Shown here piece by piece: positions 1-8,200 of a DNA stretch of 10,175 bases (position 1 is its first letter; each line of letters opens with the position of its first letter). Position numbers and translations under genes: made by a program. The stretch is from Verrucomicrobiota bacterium. Lineage in GTDB: Bacteria > Verrucomicrobiota > Verrucomicrobiia > Opitutales > Opitutaceae. The notes under the pieces are model-generated. The model saw nothing but the letters and a program-made list of their open reading frames with translations. It had not been told where the DNA came from and made no database searches. Where the stretch lies: contig JAEYYL010000379.1 of NCBI GenBank assembly GCA_023430825.1, forward strand, positions 1 through 10,175, written 5' to 3'.

Positions 1-36
1 CCCTCGCCGCGCATCGTTCGCAAGACGCGGCGAGGG
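1..36. repeat. Strong inverted repeat (hairpin), possible transcription terminator
   Basis: An 11-base arm, CCCTCGCCGCG (1-11), is perfectly complementary to CGCGGCGAGGG (26-36), with a 14-base loop between them. It lies 94 bases beyond the stop codon of the minus-strand kinase gene, and the arm may continue to the left of the window. No T-run follows on the plus strand, and the bases that would follow on the minus strand are outside the window. A classical intrinsic terminator therefore cannot be confirmed. It could be a terminator for the kinase gene, for a gene to the left, or a dispersed palindromic repeat. The stretch between it and the kinase stop (37-130) shows nothing else recognisable. 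Confidence 0.55.
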
Positions 37-130
37 CGCCGCGGCTCCATCGAGTGGTGGTGCGGTCGTTCATCCAGCGTGCCATTGATCCGAGCTGGGC
101 CGGCGGCCGATGAGGATCGGCGGGCGGGCG

Positions 131-3100
131 TCAGGGCTGAAGCGCGTGCAACGCGGCGACGACGAGGCGGGCCTGGGTTTCGGTGGCGGGCAGGAGGTCG
201 AGTGCGAGTTCGGGTTCCTCCTGGGCGCTGCGTTGAGTCTCCTCGGCGAGCATGGCGAGGGCGCGCGCGCCGACGAAACGGGCATGCGATACGATTCGGT
301 GGGCGGCGGAAGCGGCGGAGGTGAAGTCGCCCGCTTCGGCGGTTTGGCGGAGGAGTCCGATATCGGTCTGGATCATTTCGCCGAGCCGCTGGGCGGCGTG
401 GTAGCGATCGGCTGGCGTGCTTCCGATGAGCTCCAATTGGCGCAGATCCAGCGCAGGCGTGGTTCCCGGTCCGGGGGCCGGGGGAGGAACCGGCTCGACG
501 GGAGCTTGGGCGCCCGCGGCGGGTTGGGCGATTTGCGCGAGGGCGGCGTGGAGTTTTTGGCGGGTGACGGGTTTGACGATGAACGCCTCCATGCCGGCCG
601 CGCGGCAGCGTTTGCGGGTGGCTTCGTCGGCATAGGCCGTCATCGCGATCAGCACCGGTTTGGCCGCGGGGTGCTGTTCGGCGATCGTGCGGGCCAGGGC
701 GGGGCCGGAGGTGTCGGGCAGGTCGTAGTCGATGAACGCGACGTCGAACCGCGCCTCGCGCAGTTTGGCGAGTGCCGCGGCGCCGGAGCCGGCGGTGTCG
801 GCGCGACACTGCAGTCGCTCGAGCAGCGCCGTCATCGCGCGGGCGTTGTAGTCGAGGTCCTCGATGACGAGCGCGGTGCGCGGCGGGGCGAAGTCGTCGA
901 GGGCGCCCTCGGTTTCGCTCCCGGGTGAAACCGCGCCGACGGGGACGGTGAAACGGAAGGTGGACCCGGCGCCGGGCGCGCTTTCGACGCCGATGGCGCC
1001 GCCCATGCGGGTGACGAGTTCGCGGCAAAGCGCGAGGCCGAGGCCGATGCCGGGGACGCCTTTTTCGTGGGCGGAGGGCAGCCGGGAGAATTTCGCGAAC
1101 AGCTTCTGTTGTTCTTTTTCGGATACGCCCGGCCCCTCGTCGCGGACCTCGAACTCGAGTTGCGCGCCGGCGTCGCCGGCCGAGCGGGCGCGCAGGACGA
1201 GGCGGATCTCGCCGCGATCGGAATACTTCACTGCGTTGCCGAGCAGGTTGAGCAGCACCTGCTGGATGCGAAACGCGTCGCCATGGGCGAGGGGAGCGAC
1301 GCCCGGTTCGACATGATCGGTGAGGCGCAGGCCTTTGCGCTCGGCGATGGGGCGCATGATGGCGGCGGCGGCGGCGACGATGTCGGCGGGGACGTAGTTG
1401 CGGTGGCGCAGCTTGATGGTGCCGGACTCGATCTCGGCCAGGTCGAGGACGTCGCCGATCAGCGCGTCGAGCAGCCCCGCGCAATGGCGCACGGTCGCGA
1501 GCAGGCGGCGTTGTTCCTCGTCGAGGCCGTGTTCGTCGAGCGCCTGCGCGGAGGCGACGATGCCGTTGAGGGGGTTGCGCAGCTCGTGGCTCATGCCGGA
1601 AACGAATTCGCTTTTCGCCTCGCTCGCGCGGGCAAGCTGCTCGGTGCGTTCGGCGACGAGTTTCTCGAGCCGGAGGGCGCGCCGGCGGAGGCTGTTCAGG
1701 CGGAGACGCACGAAACCGAACACGGCGAATGCCGCGCTGGCGAACTGGAGGCCGAGTGCCCAGGGCGTGAGCCACCACGGGGGCGCCACGGTGAACGCGA
1801 GCGTGGCGACCGGGCTGGTGCTGTCGTCGGCCGCGATGAAGCGCGCCTGCACGCGGTAATCGCCGTGCTGGAGGTTCGCGAGCACGAGCTTGTGTTCGTG
1901 CGGATCGCTCCAGTCGCCGCCGATTCCTTCGATGCGGGTTTGGAGTCGCACGGCGGGGCGCCGGCCGGGCTCCGGCGTCAGAAGGTCGAGTTCGAGCCGG
2001 TTGCCCTTGTAGGGGAGGAGAAGTCGCGTGCGGTCGTGCGGGAGGGGCGTGACGAGTTGCAGTCGCGGCGCGGCAGGGGCGGTCCACTGGGGCAGGTCCG
2101 ACGGTCGGAGGTGCAGCAGGGCGGATTCGCCGCCGAGCCAGAGCGTCGTTTCGCCCTGGGCCTCGTGCGCGGAAAGCGAATGGAGCGCGCCGGCGTGGTG
2201 CAGCGGGTCGAGGCGCAACGGTGTCGCGGTGAGACGGGCGGCGCCGACATCGATGCGGTAGAGCAGCGGCAGCGGGGGGCTGCCGGCGAGCGGGCGTTCG
2301 CAGGCGATCCAGGCGCGGCCGCCCTCGCCGGCGGCGAGGGCCTTCACCTCGGTCCCTTCGGGCAGACGCAAGGCGAGGCTGGGGCGATCGGGGGCCGGCA
2401 GCACGGCGACGGTGCGGCCGCGCGCGGCGTAGAGCATGGGGCCGGCCGGCGCGACGAACGCGCGCCCGCGGTCCCCCGCGAGCTCGGCGGCGAGCGTGGA
2501 TGCGCCGGGGTGCGCCGGTCCGATGATGGCGAGGCCGGCGGAGTAGGTGCCGGCGACGAGCGTGCCGGAAGGGAGCGCGGCGAGGCTGCCCGGGACATCG
2601 GGAAACGCGCCGGGGATTTCGATCGCGCCGGCGGCGGAGAGTTCGACGGCGCGGTGACCGAGCGCGGCGAACAACCGGCCCGATTCGTCGCGGGCGAGGG
2701 CGAACACATCGCCGGCGAAGGCATGGAGCAGCTTCACGGTGCCGTCGGCCTGCATGGCGGACACGCCTCCGCGGTGCGCCACCAGCACCTCGGCGCCCTG
2801 CGGCATCAGGGCGAGCACGCGTTCGCGGAATCCAGGAATCTGATACAAGCGGTCGCCGTCGGCCGTTTCGGCGACGCGCCACAGGGCGGTGTCGCTCGCC
2901 ACCAGCGCGCCGTCGCGCAGCGGCACGGAGGCGCGCACGGGATAGGCGGCGGCGCGCGGCAGTTGCACCGCGGCGATGGCCCGCGTGGCGCGCACGCGAA
3001 AAAGTCCCGCGGGGCACACCACCCAGAGGCAGCCTTCCGCATCGGTGAGCAGGGCGTGCACCGCTTCGGTGGACACGTTGGCATCGAGCTGGAGCGGCTG

Positions 3101-3931
3101 CGCGCCGGAGCCATCGGCTTCCACGAGCATGGTGCCGCCCTTGAGCGTGCCGACGGCGATGCGGCCGTCGGGCAGGCGGGTGGCGCACGTGAGGATGTTG
3201 TCGAGCATCCAGGCGTCCAAGGCGGGAGCAAACGGCACCAGCTCGCCGTCGCGCAGCTCGCGCAAACCCGAGGTCGTGGCGAAGATCGGCCGGCCGCCGG
3301 AAGCGTCGCCCCAGAGGACGCCGGCGCCGCGCAGTTGCGTGGCGGTCAGCACCGTCTCGAGCCCATCGCGGCCGAGGACGCGGAGCCCGGTGGGCCGATG
3401 TCCGATATGCACACGGCCGTCGAGGCGGAAGCCGGCGAGCCGCGGGGCGGCTTCGAGCGGGTGCACGATGAACGTGTGGCCGGTCCATTCGAGCACGTGC
3501 GCGGTGGCGACGAAGATCGCGCGGCCCGGGCCGTCGGCGAACACGTTCCACACGTCGCCGATGCGGCCCTGGAGCTCGGCGGGGAGCTGGGGCGTGAGCG
3601 AGTGAAAGCGGAATCCGCCGCCCTCTGGCGTGCCGTAGCCGACGGCGTTCACGCCTCCGATCCAGAAGGTGCCGTCGGGCGCCGCGTCGAGGGCGCGGAT
3701 GGCGTAGGTTTCCGGGACGGCGTGCGTGGTCCAGTCGACGCCGTCGAACACGCTGATGTCGTCGAAGCCGAACAGCAGGCGGCCGTCGCGCAACTGGGTC
3801 GCCGACCAGCCGAGGCCGCGCGTGCCGAACCGGGTGCGGCCGAATTCGTCGACGAGCGGGGCGCCGATTTCCGCGTGGCCGCCGGTGAGAAACGCGAGGA
3901 GCAGGGCCAGAAACGAGAGCGGGCGAAACAT
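131..3931 (-). CDS. Hybrid sensor histidine kinase with N-terminal propeller sensor, receiver and Hpt domain
   Basis: A membrane sensor kinase of 1266 residues. The start chosen is the ATG whose product opens with MFRPLSFLALLLAFLTGGHA, a clear Sec signal peptide; no Shine-Dalgarno-like sequence precedes it. Residues about 25-640 contain spaced propeller-type motifs (WIGG at 90-93, LWVVCPAGLF near 300, WLGGES near 597) like the two-component regulator propeller family. A Y_Y_Y-like domain follows at about 650-717, and a membrane helix starts just after W719-W720. The catalytic part has a HisKA domain with phosphoacceptor H782 in MSHELRNPL, then an HATPase domain with N box N899, DEGPGV and GIGLGL. 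Next come a receiver (about 1018-1133, D1068 in FIDYDLPD, then MTAYA and KP), a Pro/Ala-rich linker, and a C-terminal Hpt domain with H1211 in AAHRIVSHARFVGA. The usual Lys-Gly after the Hpt histidine is replaced. There is no DNA-binding domain, so the output must pass to a separate response regulator. The ligand is unknown; a periplasmic polymer or peptide is inferred from the family. It is transcribed away from the peptide/YcaO/NRPS block. Confidence 0.93.
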   Translation of the reverse strand: MFRPLSFLALLLAFLTGGHAEIGAPLVDEFGRTRFGTRGLGWSATQLRDGRLLFGFDDISVFDGVDWTTHAVPETYAIRALDAAPDGTFWIGGVNAVGYGTPEGGGFRFHSLTPQLPAELQGRIGDVWNVFADGPGRAIFVATAHVLEWTGHTFIVHPLEAAPRLAGFRLDGRVHIGHRPTGLRVLGRDGLETVLTATQLRGAGVLWGDASGGRPIFATTSGLRELRDGELVPFAPALDAWMLDNILTCATRLPDGRIAVGTLKGGTMLVEADGSGAQPLQLDANVSTEAVHALLTDAEGCLWVVCPAGLFRVRATRAIAAVQLPRAAAYPVRASVPLRDGALVASDTALWRVAETADGDRLYQIPGFRERVLALMPQGAEVLVAHRGGVSAMQADGTVKLLHAFAGDVFALARDESGRLFAALGHRAVELSAAGAIEIPGAFPDVPGSLAALPSGTLVAGTYSAGLAIIGPAHPGASTLAAELAGDRGRAFVAPAGPMLYAARGRTVAVLPAPDRPSLALRLPEGTEVKALAAGEGGRAWIACERPLAGSPPLPLLYRIDVGAARLTATPLRLDPLHHAGALHSLSAHEAQGETTLWLGGESALLHLRPSDLPQWTAPAAPRLQLVTPLPHDRTRLLLPYKGNRLELDLLTPEPGRRPAVRLQTRIEGIGGDWSDPHEHKLVLANLQHGDYRVQARFIAADDSTSPVATLAFTVAPPWWLTPWALGLQFASAAFAVFGFVRLRLNSLRRRALRLEKLVAERTEQLARASEAKSEFVSGMSHELRNPLNGIVASAQALDEHGLDEEQRRLLATVRHCAGLLDALIGDVLDLAEIESGTIKLRHRNYVPADIVAAAAAIMRPIAERKGLRLTDHVEPGVAPLAHGDAFRIQQVLLNLLGNAVKYSDRGEIRLVLRARSAGDAGAQLEFEVRDEGPGVSEKEQQKLFAKFSRLPSAHEKGVPGIGLGLALCRELVTRMGGAIGVESAPGAGSTFRFTVPVGAVSPGSETEGALDDFAPPRTALVIEDLDYNARAMTALLERLQCRADTAGSGAAALAKLREARFDVAFIDYDLPDTSGPALARTIAEQHPAAKPVLIAMTAYADEATRKRCRAAGMEAFIVKPVTRQKLHAALAQIAQPAAGAQAPVEPVPPPAPGPGTTPALDLRQLELIGSTPADRYHAAQRLGEMIQTDIGLLRQTAEAGDFTSAASAAHRIVSHARFVGARALAMLAEETQRSAQEEPELALDLLPATETQARLVVAALHALQP

Positions 3932-4072
3932 CGGTGGAGCGGGGAAGGGGGACGCGATCGATACGGCGTGAGGCCGCGTGGTGCCATACTGAAATCTCAG
4001 TAAGCGCAGCGCTGAAAATGATGTAATCACGCGCGTCGAAGACCGCGGATGCGCGGGTCCACCTTGGCGGCG
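3932..4072. promoter_or_regulatory. Divergent intergenic region expected to hold both promoters
   Basis: These 141 bases separate the start of the minus-strand kinase from the start of the plus-strand peptide gene. Both blocks begin here, so their promoters are expected in it. It is less G+C-rich than its surroundings around 3985-4030. No convincing -35/-10 pair could be picked by eye, which is not surprising for this base composition. The only clear structure is the inverted repeat at 3987-4002. If the alternative start of the peptide gene at 4049 is used, the region is shorter by 24 bases. Confidence 0.5.
3987..4002. promoter_or_regulatory. Inverted repeat TACTGA-N4-TCAGTA, candidate operator
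   Basis: Two perfect 6-base arms (3987-3992 and 3997-4002) surround a 4-base spacer, AATC. The site lies in the middle of the divergent intergenic region, 56 bases upstream of the kinase start and 71 bases upstream of the peptide start. Two-fold symmetric sites of this size typically bind dimeric transcription factors, so it could control one or both blocks. The function is inferred; a chance palindrome of this length is possible. Confidence 0.35.
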
Positions 4073-4240
4073 ATGAAAACCACCCGCCTTCGCCTCTGCT
4101 CCGCGCTCGCCGCGTTTTTGCTCACGTTGGGTTTCCACCGCGCGGCCGATTCCTTCGATCCGGTTTGCGCCGGCCAGTCCGCGAATGCCGACGTCGCCCT
4201 GGCGGCCGCGAACTGCACCTCGCCCTGCGCGATCGCTTGA
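4073..4240 (+). CDS. Small Cys-containing peptide with signal/leader-like N-terminus, candidate modified-peptide precursor
   Basis: This 55-residue frame was not recognised as a member of any known family. It starts with MKTTRLRL followed by the hydrophobic run ALAAFLLTLGF and a plausible cleavage site near HRAA (residues 22-25). It therefore looks like either a Sec signal peptide or the leader of a ribosomally made peptide. The remaining roughly 30 residues contain C32, an Ala-rich stretch with Asn and Asp, and the tail NCTSPCAIA, where C48, T49, S50 and C52 could be heterocyclised or disulphide-bonded. The gene ends 15 bases before the YcaO start, so the two are probably co-transcribed. An in-frame ATG at 4049 would add eight residues and has a weak GAAG seven bases upstream; 4073 was preferred because MKTTRLR is a more usual signal-peptide start. 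It could instead be an ordinary small secreted protein or a chance frame. The evidence for a precursor role is its position next to YcaO and the composition of its tail, not homology. Confidence 0.55.
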   Translation: MKTTRLRLCSALAAFLLTLGFHRAADSFDPVCAGQSANADVALAAANCTSPCAIA

Positions 4241-4243
4241 ACC

Positions 4244-4247
4244 GGAG
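4244..4247 (+). promoter_or_regulatory. Ribosome binding site of the YcaO gene
   Basis: A GGAG sits eight bases before the ATG at 4256 and just after the stop codon of the small peptide gene. It supports the ATG at 4256 as the true start and fits translation of the second gene of an operon. Confidence 0.65.
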
Positions 4248-4255
4248 CCCCGACC

Positions 4256-5143
4256 ATGCTCGCGCGCATCAATCTCGCTCCTGTCCGCTTCCGGAAGGCC
4301 TGTGCGCCGGAGGGTCCGGTGGCCCGGGTCGAGTGGACGACGCTCGGCCTCTACGGTTCCGCGGTGCAGCAGGCCAACGTCTGGCTGAAAGACGGGCTGC
4401 GTCCGCGCCAAAAGGTCGGTCTGTATAGCGATGCCGACGGCACGGGCACGGCGTCGACGGTGGCGGTCGCGCGGCACAAGGCGATCTCCGAGTCGTTGGA
4501 GCGGTGGGCTTATGACGGCACGATCGGCAGCGACGACGCGGCGCGCTTCGGTTTCAAGATCGACCCGACCTCTTCGGGCATGGCGGCGTTTCCCGGCCTG
4601 GTGGCGACGAACGCGCGCCGCGCCGCGCGGTTGGAAGCGATCGAGCGCAATTGTCTGATGGCGTGGTCGGACGGGTTGCTGTCCTCCCGCCGCCGGGCGA
4701 CGGAGTGGGCGGACATCGAAGCGGTGGAGATCGAGAGCCCCGCGGGCGGCGTGTGCGTCGTGCTGTTTCGCCGCAACGCGGCGGGCTTTCATGCTTATGG
4801 CCACGCCGCGGCCGACACGTTTGCGCAGGCGTGCCGCCGCGCGGTGGTCGAGCTCGGGCGCAACGAGATGGTCGTGGCGCGGGCGCTCGCGAGCGATCCG
4901 GCGGAGCGCGCGCCGGCGAATCTGTTCGAGCGGCGCTGCCTGTTCTTTTCCGGCGCGGAGGGTTTTGAGCGTTTTCAGAGCCGGATCGGCTCCCCGTCCG
5001 GCGTCACGCGGTGGCAGCCGAAGCTCGCGGTCGATGCCGAGCTGCGCGGCCCGTGGTCGACCTATGCCACGGTGTGGCGGGTGGTGTTTCGGCCGCCGAG
5101 CGAGCGGTTTCTGAGCGGCGACCTCGATTGCTTCGTGTGGTGA
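4256..5143 (+). CDS. YcaO-family protein (divergent, stand-alone)
   Basis: A 295-residue protein recognised as YcaO-like from three spaced motifs. The first is KAISESLERW (residues 75-84), matching the family's S-A-x-x-E-x-x-E-R; the second is ARLEAIERNCLMAW (124-137); the third is ACRRAVVELGRNE (192-204), matching the A-x-x-A-x-x-E-x-x-Q-x-R region. YcaO proteins use ATP to activate peptide-backbone amides, giving azolines, thioamides or amidines, often with a partner that binds the precursor. Conserved here are E79, E82, R83, E127, E130, R131 and E199. Unusual are K75 where Ser is normal, and R202 and E204 where Gln and Arg are normal by my alignment. The C-terminus ends in LDCFVW and lacks the Pro-rich tail of azoline-forming cyclodehydratases. 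No E1-like, RRE or TfuA partner is fused or adjacent in the window. It lies between a small Cys-containing peptide gene, its most obvious candidate substrate, and an NRPS. Family membership is well supported; the reaction and substrate are inferred. Confidence 0.82.
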   Translation: MLARINLAPVRFRKACAPEGPVARVEWTTLGLYGSAVQQANVWLKDGLRPRQKVGLYSDADGTGTASTVAVARHKAISESLERWAYDGTIGSDDAARFGFKIDPTSSGMAAFPGLVATNARRAARLEAIERNCLMAWSDGLLSSRRRATEWADIEAVEIESPAGGVCVVLFRRNAAGFHAYGHAAADTFAQACRRAVVELGRNEMVVARALASDPAERAPANLFERRCLFFSGAEGFERFQSRIGSPSGVTRWQPKLAVDAELRGPWSTYATVWRVVFRPPSERFLSGDLDCFVW

Positions 5144-5275
5144 ACGCGCCCCGCTGCGACGCACCGCCCGCACGGCGACTACTGAAAAACATGCAATCTC
5201 GGCCGTTCTCCCTCCGCCGCGCGCGGTGACTTGTTTCGAGCATTGAAAAAACGCCCCGTCCCGGCGGTCCCCCCG

Positions 5276-8200
5276 GTGAAGACGCGATCAACCCCCTTTT
5301 TTTCCGTGAAACCAATTTCCCCGACCCTCCCGCCGCCCGCCGGCGATTCGACTCTTCATCCCGTCACGGACGCGCAGCGGCGGCTGTTCGCGATTCAGCA
5401 GGCCGACCCGACGAGCGTGGCGTATAACCTGCCGGTCGCGTTTCGCGTCACCGGCCCGGTGGACGCGACGGCCCTGCGCGAAGCGCTGCGGGCGGTGATG
5501 CAGCGGTATTCGGTGCTGCGGACGCGTTATCGCGCGATCGATGGCGACGTGAGGCAGGAGGTGCTGGCGTGTTTCGAGCCCGAGTTCGACGACGCGGCGT
5601 CCGGCGGCGCGGCGCTCGACGAGGAACTCGCGAGCCTCGTGCGACCCTTCGACCTGGAGCGGCAGTGCCCGATTCGCGTGCAACTGCGGCGCCTGGGTCC
5701 GACGGAGGCGTTGCTGCATGTCGACGTGCACCACATCGCGGCCGATGGCGGGTGTCACGCGGCGATCTGCGAGGATCTTCTCCGCGCGTGGGGCGGCGAG
5801 CCGCTGGCCCCGGAGCGCGTCGCGCTGGCCGAGTTTGCCCGCTCCCGGGCGACGGCGGCGGCCAGCGGAGAAGGCGAAACGAATCTGCGCTACTGGCAGG
5901 ATCAGTTCGAGGGGTTTGCGCCGACGGCGGAGCTGCCGATCGATTTCCCGCGTCCGGGCCGGCGAACCCACCGCGCGGGCGTGGGGCGCTTCGCGGTGGC
6001 GCCCGAGGAAACGGTGCGGCTGCGGGCGCTCGCGGCGGCCGAAGGCGTGAGCCTGCACTCGCTGCTGCTCGCCGTCTGGAAAGTGCTGATCATGCGGTTG
6101 ACCGATGCGACGATGCTCAGTGTGGGGATTGTGGTGTCGCCGCGCCGCGAGGCCCGGTGGCAGGACCTGGCGGGCATGCTGGCGAACACGCTGCCGTTGT
6201 GCAGCCGGCCGCGGCCGGACGCGTCGTTCCGCGCGTTTCTCGGCGACGTGCACCGCCGCGTCCAAAGCGGCGTGGCGCATCAGGAGTTTCCGCTCGAGAC
6301 GCTGATCGAGCGCCTCGGCCTCGCCGACGCGGGGCATCGGACGCCGCTGCTGGACACGATGTTCGCTTACCGCGGCGAGCGATTCAATTATGGGGACGAG
6401 GTGTATTTCCGGGCGCCGCGCGAGGTCGGGGCGGCGCGGGTGACGGCCGTGCCGGTGCCGTGCAACGGGGCGAAGTTCGACCTGACGCTATACGTTCGCG
6501 CCGTGGACGGCGCGCTCGCCGGCACGATCGAATACGCGGAGGAGCTTTTCACCCCGGAAACGGTGGCCGCGCTGGGCCGCCGGTATGTGCGGCTGGCGGC
6601 GCAGGTGGTCCGCGATGCGGACGCGAAACTGGGCGAGATGGAGCTGTTGGACATGGAGGAGCGAATCCGGATCGAACGCTGGAGCCGGGGGGCGGTGCGC
6701 GGCGAGCAGACGGGCGGGATCGCGGATTATTTCCGGGCGCAGGTGGCGGCGACGCCGCGGGCGACGGCGCTGAGCTGGGCGGGCGGGGAGCTGACTTATG
6801 CGGAACTGGACGAGCGGAGCGAGGCGCTGGCGTGGTATTTGGTGAATGAATACAAAATCGCACGCGGGATGAGCGTGCCGGTGGTGGCGGAGCGGCGGCC
6901 GGAGACGGTGGTCGCGATGCTCGCGATCCTGAAGGCCGGCGGCGCCTATCTGCCCCTCGATCCGGACTATCCGGCCGAGCGGCTCGGTTTCATGCTCGGC
7001 GAGAGCGGGAGCGACTGCGTGCTGGCCTGCGGAGGCGGCCCGGCGTGGGCGGACGGGAAACGCTGCGTCGATCTGCTCGCCGGCGAATACCGGACGGCGA
7101 GCCGCGGCGGAGCGCTGCCGGCGGTCGACGGACGCGACCTGGCTTATGTGATTTACACCTCGGGATCGACCGGCCGGCCGAAAGGCGTGCTGGTCGAGCA
7201 GCGCAGCGTGGTGCGGCTGGCGATCGACGCGGACTACGTCGACCTGAGCCGCGGCCGGTGCGTGTTGCAGACGGGGTCGTTGAGTTTCGACGCGTCGACG
7301 TTTGAAGTCTGGGGCAGCCTGCTCAACGGGCTCGAGCTGCGGCTCGTGGCGGAAGACGTGCTGCTCGATCCGGCGGCGTTGAAGCGCGAGGTGGCGGCGC
7401 GCGCGGTGAGTCATCTGTGGCTGACGGCGGGCTTGTTCAACCAAGTGGTCGATGCCGATCCGAGTGTGTTTCTCGGGGTGAACGAAGTGCTGGTCGGCGG
7501 CGATGTGGTGTCGGCGCGGCATGTGGGCCAGGCGCAACGCGCGTGCCCCGACACACATTTTATCAATGGTTACGGTCCGACGGAGAACACGACGTTCTCG
7601 GTGTGCGGACGGATCGACCCGGCGGTGAACGGCGCGGTGCCGCTCGGCCAGCCGATCGCGGGCTCGACCGCGTGGGTGCTGGACCGGCAGCGCCGGCTGT
7701 GTCCGATCGGCGTGGCGGGTGAACTTTACGTGGGTGGGCGCGGCGTGGCGCGAGGCTATCTGAACCGGCCGGAGTTGACGGCGGAAAAATTTCTGGCGGA
7801 CCCCTTCGGCGACGACGCGGACGGGATGCTGTATCGCACGGGCGATCGGGCGAAGTGGCGGAGCGACGGGCGCGTGGAGTTTCTCGGGCGGTGGGACGAG
7901 CAGGTGAAGATCCGCGGTTACCGGGTGGAACTCGGCGAGATCGAGAGCGCGCTGCGCGGCCAGTCGACGGTGCAGGAAGCGGTGGTGGTGGCGCGCGGGG
8001 CGGGCGAAGACGACAAGCAGCTCGTCGCTTATGTGGTGCCGCAGTCGGAAATCGGCGGAGCGGGGGATTTCGGGGTCGATGAAAAGACCCTGATTGCGGG
8101 CCTGGCGATGCAGCTGCCGAAGCACCTGCTGCCGTCGCGCATCGTGATGCTGCGGGCGCTGCCGTTGACGGCGAACGGCAAGGTGGATCGCCGGGCGTTA

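Noticed and set aside
1067..4003. A 978-codon open frame on the plus strand opposite the kinase.
   Set aside because: It is Gly, Arg, Ala and Glu-rich without any domain, and it mirrors the kinase, which has clear catalytic motifs. It is a composition artefact.
4165..4428. An alternative-frame small open frame overlapping the peptide gene and the YcaO start.
   Set aside because: It conflicts with the YcaO frame, which has a good ribosome binding site and family motifs, and its translation is Arg-rich noise.
3932..5173. The minus-strand kinase frame stays open for another 414 codons upstream of the chosen start, across the peptide and YcaO genes.
   Set aside because: The upstream part has no recognisable domain and is rich in Arg and Ala, as expected from the antisense of high-GC coding DNA. 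The signal peptide at 3931 marks the natural start.
5217..5226. The 10-base palindrome CCGCGCGCGG upstream of the NRPS.
   Set aside because: Simple alternating CG runs are expected at this base composition, and there is no loop or T-run to suggest a terminator.
5191..5229. A 12-codon ATG frame (MQSRPFSLRRAR) between the YcaO gene and the NRPS.
   Set aside because: It is too short, has no ribosome binding site and has no supporting feature.
5569..6849. A 426-codon plus-strand frame inside the first NRPS module.
   Set aside because: It is a shifted frame of the condensation domain, Gly and Arg-rich, and lacks any motif.
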